A stretch of DNA of 31,513 nucleotides, taken from Monosporascus cannonballus (taxonomy: Eukaryota; Ascomycota; Sordariomycetes; Xylariales). The DNA is taken from contig QJNS01000716.1 of the NCBI GenBank assembly GCA_004154925.1, positions 1 to 31,513 of the forward strand, given 5' to 3'. This document shows, piece after piece, positions 10,298 to 22,950 of the stretch (position 1 is its first letter; every line of letters begins with the position of its first letter). Position numbers and translations under genes: made by a program. The notes beneath the pieces were generated by a model. The model was not told the origin of the DNA, searched no databases, and saw only the letters and a program-made list of their open reading frames with translations.

Positions 10298-13200
10298 ATA
10301 AATATAAGTACAGTAACGAAAATAAAATTAAAAAATTAAAAATATTTAAAAATAATAAATTTTGCGCTAACGTTATAAATGAAAAAAAGGAAATAAGTTT
10401 AAATTAAAATTACTTAATATATTACGAATTACATATATAAGTATAAGTATTATTATAATCGAAATTACGATTTTAAATTATGAAAATATATAAATTATAT
10501 GCCGATTTAATATTTAAATTATTAGGATTACCGATAACTTATTAATTATTAATTTAAATCGATTAACCGTATACAATATATTTTAATTAAATTAAAACGT
10601 GATTTAAAACGACTTTATAATTTTTTTTCGATATTTATTAAATTTATACCGTAATAATAATCCGTAATTTATATGGATTGGTTTACGGTATAGAAATATA
10701 ACGCCGTTATTTTTAATTAAATAAATTCCGTTATTTACGGAAAATTATTTATATTTTTTATAAAATCGAAAATATAATTGTTTTAAATATTATATATAAT
10801 ATAAAAAATAAGCGATTTTTTAAAATATTTTAATATTATTATTTATTAAAACCGGAAACCGCCTCAATTAATTCGATTATATTTTGAATTAAATATAAAC
10901 CTTTAATTTCGTTTAATTTATTTGGAAATTTATTAAATAAAAATTATTTAAATTTAATAAAAATAAATATTGATTTTGCTTTTTTATTATTAAACGGAAA
11001 TAATTATATAAAAAGTAATTCGTTTATTTATTATTTATATTAAGATATTTTTTTAAAATAATCGCCTTTATCGAACTAATTTTTAATTATTTTTACGTAA
11101 ATATTTTTAAATTTAAAAATTTAAGTATATAAAAAAAATAAGTATATATATATTATAATAAAATCTAGTTAAAATTTAATTATTATGTTTTTTTAAAATA
11201 ATAATTTCGTTTTTTTAAATACATTAAAATTATTTTACGTATATATTAACTATTAAATAACGTATATTATTAAAGCTTTATATTTATCCGGTATTATAAG
11301 TTAAATTTATGTTATTTCGGAAATTTACGGTTAATATTTTAACGGGCCGAAAATTAAAATTAAAATTAAATAATTATTTCGCTTTAATTAAAATTATTCG
11401 TAATAAATTACGTATTATTTTCCTTATTATCTAAATTTATTATGTTATTTTTTTATAATATTTATATTTTTATAAGTAATACGGTTTTTAATTTACCGGG
11501 CTTAAATTATTTATATTATTTTATTTTTTAAATAAAATAATTTAATTCCATATTTATTAAATATTTAATAAAATATAAATAATATAATTTATTTATAATT
11601 TATTATATTTAATTATTTATAATTATGAATTATTTAATTACATTATTATTATAAATTCGTAATCGAAAAATTTTATAATATATTTTATTATATTATTTGA
11701 TTAATATTTAAAATATTTATACTTAATTTAAAAATAATAATAAATATAATAATATAAATAAGATTATCTTATTATTTTAAATTATTATATACGTAAATTT
11801 AATTTCCGTAAAATATTTTGGAATTATAAAATTTAATAATTTTTTAATAACTTTTAAAAATATTTTTAATTAATTATAATTTTAATTAAATAATTTTAAA
11901 TATTTATAATTTTAGTTATAATAATAATATAAAGAATAATTTTAATAATAAAATGCAAAATATTAAATTAAATTAAAGAATATTATTTAATAATTTAAAT
12001 ATATTATTTATTAAACAATTTAAAATTTTTTAATTTAAATATTAATTTTTAAATATAAAAAATAATAATATTAATTTCGGAACAATTAATATTAAAATGC
12101 CGGATGTCCGTTTTATATTTATATTTAATTAAGCTGCCGGTTTAACGAAAACCGTTATATTTTGGAATTTCTTTTATAATGTTATTAATAATTATTATAT
12201 ATATAAATTAATATATATAAATAAGAAAAATAAAACGTATATTACGGATATTAATATATTTAAATTAAAATATGTTTTGTATTAATAATAAATATATTTT
12301 ATTAATAATAATTAAATTATATCGTTATTTAAAAATTAAATTTAATATAATAATTTAATATTTGTTTAAAATTAAAAATAATATAGTTATATTATTTGGC
12401 AATTATATGGTTACATATTTTTAAATGAAATTTTTTAATGTTTATAAATATTAATATAAAAATAAAATATTAAATTATTTATATAAAACTTCGTTATTTT
12501 TTTAATTTAATTAATAATATAATGTAAATAATAATTAATTTTTTTAAAAAATATTTTAATAATAAAAAAATATTAAGTTTTTCGAAAACCAAATTATATA
12601 TTATATTAATTTTTTTATAAAATACAGATTTATTTATTAAATATAATATTTAATAAAAGGCGAAGAAATTAACGGCATAAAATTTTTATAAAATTATCGA
12701 CCGTACATATAATATTATTATATAAGTTAATTATATTTATATTAATAAATAACCGGTAAAAATATTAAATAAAAATAAAAATTTTATTTTAAAAAGTTAA
12801 ATATTTAAAAATTTAAAATATTTATTTTAAAATTTCAAATATATTATTTGTATTTAATTAATTAAGAAAAAAATATATTTTAAAGTTTTTTACGGATAAT
12901 TTTAAATCTTATATATTATTATTTTAGTTTATAAAATTATATTATTATCGTATTAATTTTTTTAAATAAAAATAAGATATATTAATTAAAAGTTTAAATT
13001 ATTTTTTATTATCATAATTTTTATTTTATATTAATTAAAATTATTATTATATTAAAAAATAAAGATTTTAATTTTGCGTTAAATTATATAAATTAAAATA
13101 TTAAGAATTTAGTAATTAATTTATAATATTAAAATTAATTTTAATAATTTTTACAAATTTATATGAAAACGTATTAAACGAAATAAAAAAAATTATAACT

Positions 13201-13361
13201 TATTATTACGCTTTATTTTGGAAATTTTATTCTTTTTGTAAGGATTATTTTTAAAGGAGTTTAGCTAATATATTAAACCTTTAATAAATATTTCTTGATT
13301 AAAAGCTATAATTATGGTTACGGCTGCTGCGCTGTATATGCAGCCATAACCTCCAAAATAA
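10294..13361 (+). repeat. left arm of the giant inverted repeat
   Basis: About 3.07 kb and the more heavily RIP-mutated arm. It begins immediately after the telomeric repeats and ends CCAAAATAA beside the central spacer. Confidence 0.85.
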
Positions 13362-13444
13362 ACTTTTGATCAAGATTTGCCTTATCGTAATTAGGACCTT
13401 ATTTTAAAGGTTATAACTGCGCTTACGGCGCAGCAGCCATAACC
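13316..13444. repeat. hairpin-rich centre of the inverted repeat with 37-bp spacer
   Basis: Two 36-bp sub-palindromes (13316-13351 and 13409-13444), built on GGTTAYGGCTGC and its complement GCAGCCATAACC, flank a 37-bp unpaired spacer (13362-13398) containing TTGATCAA. The centre keeps CA and TG dinucleotides such as GCAGCAGCCATAACC that are almost absent from the arms, so it has escaped much of the RIP damage. Confidence 0.8.
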
Positions 13445-16400
13445 ACAGCTATAGCTTTTAATTAAGAAATATCTGTTAAAGGTTTAATATATTAATTAAA
13501 TTCCTTTAAGAATAATACTTGTAAAAATAAAAAAATTTCCAAAATAAGGTTTAATAACAAATTATGATTTTTTCGTTCCGTTTAATACGTTTTTATATAA
13601 ATTCGCAAAAATTATTAATATTAATTTTGGCAATATATGCTAATTACGAAATTCTTAGCATTTTAACTTATATAATTTAATGCAAAATTAAAATTTTTAT
13701 CTTTTAATATAATAATAATTCTAATTAATACGAAATAAAAATTATTATAATAAAAAAATAACTCAAATTCCTTATTAATATATACTATTTTTTTTACCTT
13801 TTTTAAGCCAATATAATAATAATATAACCTTATAAACCAAAATATTAATATATAAAATTTAAAATTATCTGTAATAAACTTTAAAATATATTTTTTTCTT
13901 AATTAATTAAATATAAATAATATATTTAAAACTTTAAAATAAATATTTTAAATTTTTAAATATTGAACTTTTTAAAACAAAACGTTTATTTTTATCTAAT
14001 ATTTTTACTAGTTTCTTACTAATATAAATATAATTAATCTATATGCTAATATTATGTGTACGGCCGATAACTTTACGGAAACCTTACGTTATCGGTTTGT
14101 TCGCCTTATATTAGGTATTATATTTAACAGGTACGGCCGTAATTTATGGAAAAAATAGGTCGATACGGTATATGATTTGGTTTTCGAAAAGCTTAATATT
14201 TTTTTCGTTATTAAAATAAATTTCGGAAAATCCTTAATTATTTAAACTTTTTTTAATAACCGACTTAATTATTATTTAGGTTATATTATTAATTAAATTA
14301 ATAAAAAAATAACGAATTTTTATATTAATAATTTTATATTTTATTTTTATTTTAATATTTACGGGTACGAAAAAACTTAACTTAAAGATATTCGATTATA
14401 TAGCTACCGGACGATATAACTATATTATTTTTAACCTTAAATAAATATCGAATAATTAATTCCAAATTATTATATTAAATCTTGTTTTCGAACGATAATA
14501 TAATTTAATTACTATCGACGAAATATATTTATTATCGAAATAAAAAAAATTTCCGGTTTAAATATGTTAATATCCGTAATTTATGTTTTATTTCTTTTGC
14601 TTATATATATTAATTTGCATATATAATAATTGCTAATAATATTACAGAAAAAGGAATTACGAAATATAGCGGTTTTCGTTAAATCGACAACCTAATTAAA
14701 TATGGTTATAAAGCGGAAGTTCGGCGTTTTAATATTAATCGTTCCGAAATCGATATTATTATTTTCTTTATATTTAAAAGTTAACATTCGAATTAAAGAT
14801 ATTTAAATTTTTTAATAACTAATATATTCGGATTATTAAATAATATTCTTTTAATTTAATTTAATAATTTACGTTTTATTATTAAAATTATTATTTATAT
14901 TAATAATAAAGTAAAAATTATAAATATCCGTAATTACTTAATTAAAACCGTAATAAACCGGGGGTATTTATCAAAAATTATAAAAAAAAATTATTAAGTT
15001 TCATAATTCCGAAATACCTTATAAGAATTAAGTTCGTATATATAATAATTTAAAGTAATTAAATAATTTTATCTATATTATCGTATTTATTATTATTTTT
15101 AAGTTAAATATAAATATTTTAGATATTATTAAATAATATAATAAAATATAATGTAAAATTCTTCGATTAAGAATATATAATAATAATTTAATTAAACGGT
15201 TCGTAATTATAAGTAATTAAATATAATTAATTATAAATAAACCATATTATTTGCACTTTATTAGGCATTCGAAAAATATAAAATTAAATTATTTATTTTA
15301 AAAATAAATAAACTAACGAAAAAATTTAAGTTTCGTAAATTAAAAACTATATTACTTATAAAAATATAAAAATCGTAATAAAAAACGACGTAACGGATTT
15401 AAATAATCAAAAGGACAATACGGAATATATCGTAAATAATTCCGATTAAAACAAAATAATTATTAAATTTTAATTTTAATTTTTCGCCAGTTAAAATATT
15501 ACTTTTAAATTTCTGAAATAAAGTAATTCTGATTTACGGTACCGAATAAGGATAAGGTTTTAATAATATGCGTTATTTAACGGCAAATATGTACGTAAGG
15601 CGATTTTGATATATTTGAAAAAAAAACAAAGTTGAAATGTTAAAAAAAACCGTAATAACTTAATTCCGGTTAAATTTTATTATAACATATATACGTTTAA
15701 TTTTTTTTATATACTTAAGCTTTTAAATTTAAAAATATTTACGTAAAAATAATTAAAAACCGGTTCGGTAAAGGCAATTATTTAGGAAATAATAAAATTC
15801 TGATATAAATAACGGGCGAACAAATTACTTTTTATATGGTTATTTCCATTTGGCGGTAAAAAGGCAAAATAAATATTTATTTTTATTAAATTTAAACGGT
15901 TTTTATTTAATAAATTTCCGAATAAATTAAACGAAATTAAAAGTTTATATTTAATTTAAAATATAATTGAATTAATTAAGGTAATTCCCGGTTTCGATAA
16001 ATAATAATATTAGAATATTTTGAAAAACCGTTTATTTTTTATATAATATATAATATACAAAAAAGTTATATTTTTGATTTTATAAAAAATATAAATAATT
16101 TTTCGTGAACGGCGGAATTCGTTTAATCGGAAATAACGGCGCTATATTTCCATATCGTAAACCGATCTATATAGGCTACGGATTATTATTATGTTATAAA
16201 TTTAACAAATATCGTAAAAAATTATAAGGCCGTTTTAAATTACGTTTCGTCCTAATTAAAATATACCGTATACGGTCGTTCAGTTTAAATTGGTAATTAA
16301 TAATTTAACGGTTATCCTAATAATTTAAATATTAAACCGGCATATAATTCATATATTTTTACAATTTAAAATCGCAATATCGGTTATAGCGACATTTATA

Positions 16401-16549
16401 CCTATATATATAATTTGCAATATATTAAGTAATCTTAATTATGAACTTATTTCATTCCCCTTATTTATAACGTTAATATAAAACCTATTATTTCTAAATA
16501 TTTTTAACTTTTTAGCCCCGTTTTCGTTACCGTATTTATATTTGCATAA
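13399..16549 (-). repeat. right arm of the giant inverted repeat
   Basis: About 3.15 kb, on average less mutated than the left arm. It begins TTATTTTAAAGG beside the spacer and ends near TTTGCATAA. There is no telomeric repeat at its outer end. Confidence 0.85.
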
Positions 16550-16785
16550 TTCGTTTGTTTTTATATTGTTACCGGAATTGCCGGCGTCGCCAAAACGTAA
16601 TAATCCGTAATCCGACGTTATAAATAATATATCGAAAAAAAGTTAAAATAATAATTTCTATCGAAATTAAGGAATTACGTATTAAAAATGAACAGTATTT
16701 ATCGGATAATAATATTAATAATAAATTAAAGGATAATTAGGATATTAAATTAAAAAATGAAAAAAAGAAATTTTATTAATCTTAA
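16550..16785. other. short flank between the inverted repeat and the Gypsy element
   Basis: 236 bp of RIP-affected DNA ending in CTTAA, the 5-bp target site of the retrotransposon. A lysine/asparagine-rich frame can be read across about 16640-16780 with one stop; no family is recognised. Confidence 0.5.
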
Positions 16786-17216
16786 TGTTACGTTCAGAAG
16801 GGACTCCACTAGGCCCAAAGGAGGCCCAGGAAGTTGGAGACGCTCGGGATCTCCACTTTCCATCAGATAAACCTCGGGTTTCTATTAATCTCCAGAGATA
16901 TTAGGAAATTCGTAAACGATAGATATTATGGTTTCTCGAGATTCCCAAAAACCATAAGAAATATAAAGGATAAAAAAAATATATAAGGTTTAGGTTTTTT
17001 ATATAAATAATTATTTACTTAATTTTTCGTTTTTTAGTTATTAATTTAAGCTTTTAACCAAAAATAATTATATTATTTTCTAATTAAAAGAAAAATACTT
17101 TAAAATTTCCTTAATAAATATATTAAATTATTTTTCGCCTTATTATTATTTGCAAATCAAAACTTTTTTCGGATACTGCTTATATCTCCAAATAAATATA
17201 TAATAAGTTCGTTATA
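16786..17216 (+). repeat. 5' LTR of the Gypsy element
   Basis: 431 bp, matching 23608-24038 end to end; differences are mostly transitions. Its first 100 bp or so are better preserved than in the 3' LTR, whereas its second half is more mutated. Confidence 0.95.
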
Positions 17217-17459
17217 TTTTAATAATTTTTTAATTAATAACTGACAGATAATTTACCGTTTAATTAAGGCATAAATTTTCTTGAATTTAATATAAACGAT
17301 AATATAAAATAACGTTTAAAAAATAAATAATATATATGATTTCCGTTATTAATTAAGGAAACGTTATTAACAAAATTTAACGATTTACCCCTTATTAAAA
17401 AAGTTTTCCAGTTAATTAATAATATGGTACCCCTTATTATTCGATTTTAAAAAGGTTTA

Positions 17460-18720
17460 TTATCTTTATAACCCAGATAACAATTTACCCCGGCCCTTAA
17501 GGATACCATTAAAGTCCAGGGAAAAAAATTAAAAAAAAAGCGGCTAAGGAAAAGGTTAAAAAAAAATATGGGGCCGAAAGCCAGAAAAAAAAACTTACTG
17601 CAAAAAAGAAATTAAGTGCCCTAGTAGTAAAAGTTCAAATCCTAAAAAAAGAGAATATTCGGCTTATAAAAGGAAAAAAGCCAGCTTTTCCTTAATTTAG
17701 CTCCCCCAAAAGGCGAAGCCAAGGGGCCGGCTACTGACCCTTTTTGCTAGACCTAAGGCGAACGCAAAAAAAAGCCTTAATCTTGTTATTGTTCGGCGTA
17801 ATTCGGATACGGGAAAAAGCTATTTTACCCCTTGGTTACTATGGAATGCCAAACGTCAAAGGTTATAAGTTAATTTTTCCTAAGCCTTATAACGGATTAG
17901 AAAATTTTAATGGATTTTTAATTTAAATAAGGTTTTACCTTAAGTTTTATAAGAATTTTCTGCCGGAGGAATATCAAAAAATAATAGTTATTTCTTAATT
18001 ATTAATTGGACGAATTCGTTAATAGTTCGAACCCATTTTAACGGATTATCTTAAAAAATACTTAAAAAAATTTTCGGACTTTATTAATTATATTTTTAAC
18101 GATTACGAAAATTTTAAAAAAAAATACGTATTTTATTCGGCAATCCCGATAAAAAATAAGATGTTATTAAGCAGTTTTATTTTTTTTACTAAATCAAATT
18201 AATATCTAAATATATAATAAAATTTAACCATTTAATTGTTATTTTGAATTTACTAAAAAGCGCGTTATTTTATTTTTATTATAATGGCCTAAAGCTTTAA
18301 GTTAAAGATAAGTTATATATAAAATTTAAAATTGGATTTTTTGCAAAATATATAAATAAGGTTATTATCGCCGACCGACGAACTTTTAATCGGTATTTCG
18401 AGAAAAAAAGGACCGATAAATGAGGTAACGATAAGAATTCCAATAGCCGAACCAAAAAGGATAAGGGCAAGCCTTAAAAGGAAACGAGTTCCGTTTCGAA
18501 GGAACCCAAGAAAAACAAGTTTAAAATAAAGTGTTTTAATTGTGGCAAAAAGGGGCATTTTAAGAACGAATGTTATTCCCCCGCTAAAAGGAACTTTAAA
18601 AAGGGAGGAATTCCTTAATCCCAGAAAAAAGCCAAAACGGTTAAACAAAAAACCGACAGTAAGGTAAAAAAAAAAAAGAAAAAAATTAATTCGATTTTTT
18701 TTTAGCCAGAATTCATTATT
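17460..18720 (+). pseudogene. gag: degraded gag of the Gypsy element
   Basis: A lysine-rich segment (about 17520-17690) precedes a typical Ty3/Gypsy capsid region beginning near KPYNGLENFNGFLI (about 17883-17926). The capsid region continues through many RIP-type stops to a nucleocapsid zinc knuckle. The knuckle is intact at 18532-18573, reading CFNCGKKGHFKNEC (C-X2-C-X4-H-X4-C), and basic KK-rich stretches follow. Gag forms the virus-like particle and the knuckle binds element RNA. The exact start is not determinable because the N-terminal frame is broken. It cannot be translated as it stands. Confidence 0.85.
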
Positions 18721-19559
18721 GCCATAATTACTTAAATTTAGAACGATAATCCAGAATACGAAGATTGTTTTATTTGCTAGGATTTTAAGATTAAAGCCTA
18801 TAAGTATTATCCCGGATAAACGGCTTTTAGGATAGTTATAAAGCTAGGATGCCAGTATTATTTTGATTCCTAAAAGTGTAAAATATATATAAAGGACGGT
18901 TAATTTCGATCAAATATTAATAATTACGGATAATTATTTTTAAAACTTTATAAGCTCCTAGAATATATTATTTACAAAAAGATATTATCGGTAAACCTTT
19001 ACGACTTATTACATTTTATTATTTATTATCAAAACAATTATTTTATTTATTTTAAAACTAAAAAAGATAATAATTTTTGGCCCAGATAAAATAATAAGAT
19101 TTTTACCGAATTAAACGATAAATACCGATATACTAAAATTCCCCGATAACCAAAATACCTTAAATCTTATTATTTATACCCCGAATTAAAACGGAATTAA
19201 AAGGCTATATCGCAAAGATGCTTATGTTATTTCCCGATATTTTATATTTAATACGAGCTCCTAAATATGGGAATACTTTTTTCGGAAATTTATTTTTTTG
19301 ATTTTATGATTCGGAAAATACGAAATAAAAAGGTAAATTAGGAAAAGAATTAGATTTTGAAGCCTTAATGCAAATACGGTAAGAAAATATGGTTCCGATA
19401 TAAAAACGATTAATGTATTAAATATGCTGTTAAAAAAATTCGCAAATAAAGGTTCGCTTAAGTCGAAAACCATCAAAAATCAAAAAATTATAAAGGCTTT
19501 CGAAAGTAAAGTATTAAGGAATCTTAATCGATAAAACCTTATGCGAAGTAACGAAAGGA

Positions 19560-22500
19560 ACGCGTAATTAGATTAAGATCCCTTTTTAATATAAAGGCAA
19601 GGTATTTAAGGCCATAATTAATTCCGGAGCAAAAGGTAATTTTATTTCCCCCGTAATAACGGAAAAATATCAGATTTCTTGGAAATATAAGTTAAAGTTT
19701 TACAAGTTGCGTACGGTAGACGGCAGCTTATTTACTTACGAAAACGGACGAATTTTTCGAAAAACGGAAAAATTCCCAGTATAAATTTAAGAATACTAAA
19801 AATATGTTTTATTGGATATCGCTAATATCTCCGGATATGATATTATCTTAAAAATACTTTGGTTTTGTTTTAATAATTTACGGATTAATTAAAAAAAACG
19901 AATACTTTTTTGGGACGAAATATTAAATGAAAATAATCGAAAAATTTGTTATATTATTAAGGAAATACGGGTTCTTAATTAGATTTTTACGGTACCTCCA
20001 AAATATTAAAGATTTAAAAATTATTTAAGGATAAAAAAAATTACGAATTACTGCCATACGGTTAATAGGATTACCGGATACCTATTAAAGAAAGGTATTA
20101 TTTTAAGCTTTATAAGATTTATTATATAAATTTAGAAAAATTAAAAGCTTTATAGAAAAATATATAATTAAATTTGAAAAAAAGGATATATTTAATTTTT
20201 TAATTCTCCTATTGGATATTTAGTTTTTATAATATCAAAAATTAAGGATGGTAAATAAAGGATTAATAAGGACGGAAACTTTATTTACCGAAAAGTGATC
20301 GATTATAAATAATTAAATAATATTACGATTAAAAACGGATATTTTTTTAATTTTTATAAATACCTTAAAAGAAAATATTAGCAAAGTTAAATAATTTACG
20401 GCGTTTAATTTTCGTAATAGTTATTATTGTATTAAAATGGCCAAAAGAGAAAAATGGAAAACGGCATTTAGGATAATATATGGACTTTACGAATATCAAA
20501 TAATGCTTATGGGATTTATTAACGTTTCCGCCAGTTTCCAAAGTTTGGTAATAATTATCCTTTAATAATTTTTGGATAAATTCGTATTTGTTTATTTCGA
20601 CGATATCTTCATTTATTCCGAAACCCTAAAGGAACATAAGAAATATATCGTTTAAGTATTTAGAACTTTAGACGAAACCAATATTCGAATTAATTTTATT
20701 AAAAGCATATGGCATATTTAGAAATTGGATTTTTTGGGATTTACTTTTATATTAGGACAAATTCAAATTTAACGCTCCAAATTGGAAGCAGTTAAAAATT
20801 GGCCCATCCTTAATAAGGCAATCGTTATAAATATCCGACAGATTTTAAGATTTACGGGTTACGTACGCGGCCTAATTAAGGGATATGGAAATATAATTAG
20901 GTTTTTAATAAAATTTATTATTAAGAAATACGTTAGGAAAAAATTTAAATTTTTAAAGGAAATAAAAAAAACGTTTTGGGAATTAAAAAAAACAATTATT
21001 AACGGATTTATCGTAAGGATGTTAAATCCAGATAAAACAAAACAATTAAAGATAGATATTTTAAAATATGCTTTGGGCGTAATTTTGGAATAACAAAAAA
21101 ATAACGGCAAATAATATCTAATAGCATATTATTTTAAAGTATTCCGAGATATAAAATTTAGATATTAGATTTATAATAAAAAATTATTAGCAATTATTAA
21201 TACTTTTAAAAAATAAGAACCTTTTTTTAGCGGAGTAAAAGAACCTTTCGATATTTATTTTAATTATAAGAATTTTACGCAATTTATAAAAGCCTAAAAA
21301 CTAAATAAACGATATAAAAAATAGTGGATTTTTTTATCCAGATTTAACTTCAAAATATATTATATTAAAAAAAAGGAAAATATCTAAACGGATATTCTTA
21401 ATCGTAAAAGAAATTACGATTCCAAAATTCCTAAAAAAAACATATAAATGTTATAATATAATAAGAATGGAATTATATATTTATGTAAAATAGTAAAAAA
21501 ATTAATTACCGAACTTTTAATACGGTTCCGGAATTTTTACGATATAGAAAAATAAAAGGAAATCCAGCAATTAAAAAAATAACTTAAAGATTAGTTATTA
21601 TATTATGGCAAAATTTATATTCTTAAGGATTAATAAGAACAATTTGTAAAGGAATTCTATAAGGACTTATTATATAGATATTAAGGAATTTTTAAGAATA
21701 CCCGATAACTGTAAGAAAAATACGATTTCCCTAAATTACGCCGTATAGTTAAAATAATTATTAAAAATTGTAACGTTTGCAATAAGGCTAAGGCAGTACG
21801 TTATAAGCTTTACGGGTTATTATAATTTATCGATATTTCGGATAAAATATAAAATATTATAATTTAGGACTTTATTATTAATTTATTTTTATTTAAAAAC
21901 CCAGTTATTAAAATCGAATACGACGGAATATAGGTAATTGTTAATAAATTTATTAAATATGGGTATTTTTTATTTTTCAAAAGAAATATAACGGCAGAAT
22001 AATTGGTTTACGCCTTTATTAAATAATACCTTAATAAACATAGGATATTTAAAAAGATCGTTTTAAACCGAAATACGTTATTTATTTCAAAATTCGACAT
22101 TAATTTTTTTAAATAAATTGGTATTAAACTTAAATTTTCGATAATATATTATCTTTAAACGGATAGTTAAACCGAAAAATTAAATTAAATTTTAAAATAA
22201 TATTTGCAAAGTTACATTAATTATTAATAAAATAATTAAATAAAACTTTTATTATTAACATAAATCGTTTATAATATATCAATTAACGAAAATATAAGTA
22301 TATTTCCTTATATAGTTATGTACGGATATAATATAAAAATAAAACGATTTAAATAACCGTTTAATAAGGTACCAAAAATTATTATAATTACCTTAAAAGC
22401 AAAAATATTAATTATAAAAATTAAAACAATCCAGGCCCGTTTTCAAAATAAATTATAATTTCTTTAATAACGGATAACCCAATATTATAATAAAAAAAAT

Positions 22501-22950
22501 TAAAGAATTAATTTTAACGAAAGAAAATAAAATTTACCTATTACGCCAAAAACAAAACGTAATTTTGAATATCTTATAAATTAAAACAAAAAAACCCAGT
22601 AACAAATTTAATTTCAAAAAATTTAAACCGTTTAAAATTAACGAAATTATTTCCAAAACTAATTACAAATTGTTATTACCCAAAAATATGAAAATATACC
22701 TTATTTTCCATATTTTTCTACTTAAACCAATACCTAAGAACGCCCCGTTAAAAATAAACTTAGAACTCGAAAAAAACTTTAACGAATACGAAATTAAACG
22801 AATATTAAATTTTAAAATAATTAAAAATAAAATTTAATACTTAGTTAAATAAGAAAGATATTTATATAAAGAAAATACGTAAAAATTATTTAACTACTTA
22901 ACGAATGCGATAAACCTAATTAAGATATTTTACCGCCAGAATCCTGACCG
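19560..22950 (+). pseudogene. pol: degraded pol: protease, RT, RNase H, integrase, chromodomain
   Basis: The protease active-site region reads NSGAKGNFISP (about 19618-19650), with Asn in place of the catalytic Asp. The reverse transcriptase spans about 20250-20780, with KWKTAF upstream and YFDDI at 20593-20607. The connection and RNase H follow: IDILKYALGVILE near 21050-21090, KKLLAII and KEPF further on, to about 21460. Integrase has the zinc-binding CNVC at 21769-21780. Two catalytic-core positions expected to be Asp are Asn (about 21943 and 22066-22068), while the Glu-bearing TEKLN segment is kept (about 22172). The GPY/F-like LPKNMKIYLIFHIFLLKP segment (about 22675-22732) leads into a chromodomain at about 22770-22950. 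Nearly all stops are TAA or TAG as expected from RIP. The product is non-functional. Confidence 0.92.
22770..22950 (+). pseudogene. C-terminal chromodomain of the integrase (relic)
   Basis: Recognised by EYEIKRILNFK, then YLVK, ERYLYKENT and LTNAINLIKIF in order, separated by RIP-type stops. Chromodomains of this class guide integration to methylated-histone chromatin. That fits insertion into repeat-rich DNA, although the present copy is dead. Confidence 0.85.

Larger units (their letters stand above)
10294..16549. repeat. giant diverged inverted repeat, about 3.1 kb per arm
   Basis: The sequence from 10294 to 13361 matches the reverse complement of 13399-16549 along its full length, with many transitions and small indels. 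Pairing was followed by eye at many anchors: 10294 with 16549, 12577 with about 14190, 13271 with 13489 and 13361 with 13399. Coordinate sums drift only from about 26760 to 26843. The right arm often keeps G or C where the left has A or T, as near 16510-16548. Neither arm has a usable reading frame, and I recognise no protein domain with confidence. It could be two head-to-head copies of one element, a foldback-type element, or an inverted duplication made by chromosome-end breakage. Confidence 0.88.

Noticed and set aside
12060..12300. Transposase or helicase (GKT-like) motif in the inverted-repeat arms (also around 14560-14760)
   Set aside because: A segment resembling a P-loop (GLTKT) can be read in both arms, but the surrounding residues fit no family well enough.
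10294..16549. Explaining the inverted repeat as an assembly artefact
   Set aside because: The arms differ at very many sites, mostly transitions, and by indels, which a duplicated-read artefact would not produce.
17744..17926. 60-codon frame as a stand-alone gene
   Set aside because: It is a stop-free piece of the Gypsy gag.
20782..21093. 103-codon frame as a stand-alone gene
   Set aside because: It is the RT to RNase H connection of the Gypsy pol, left open between RIP-type stops.
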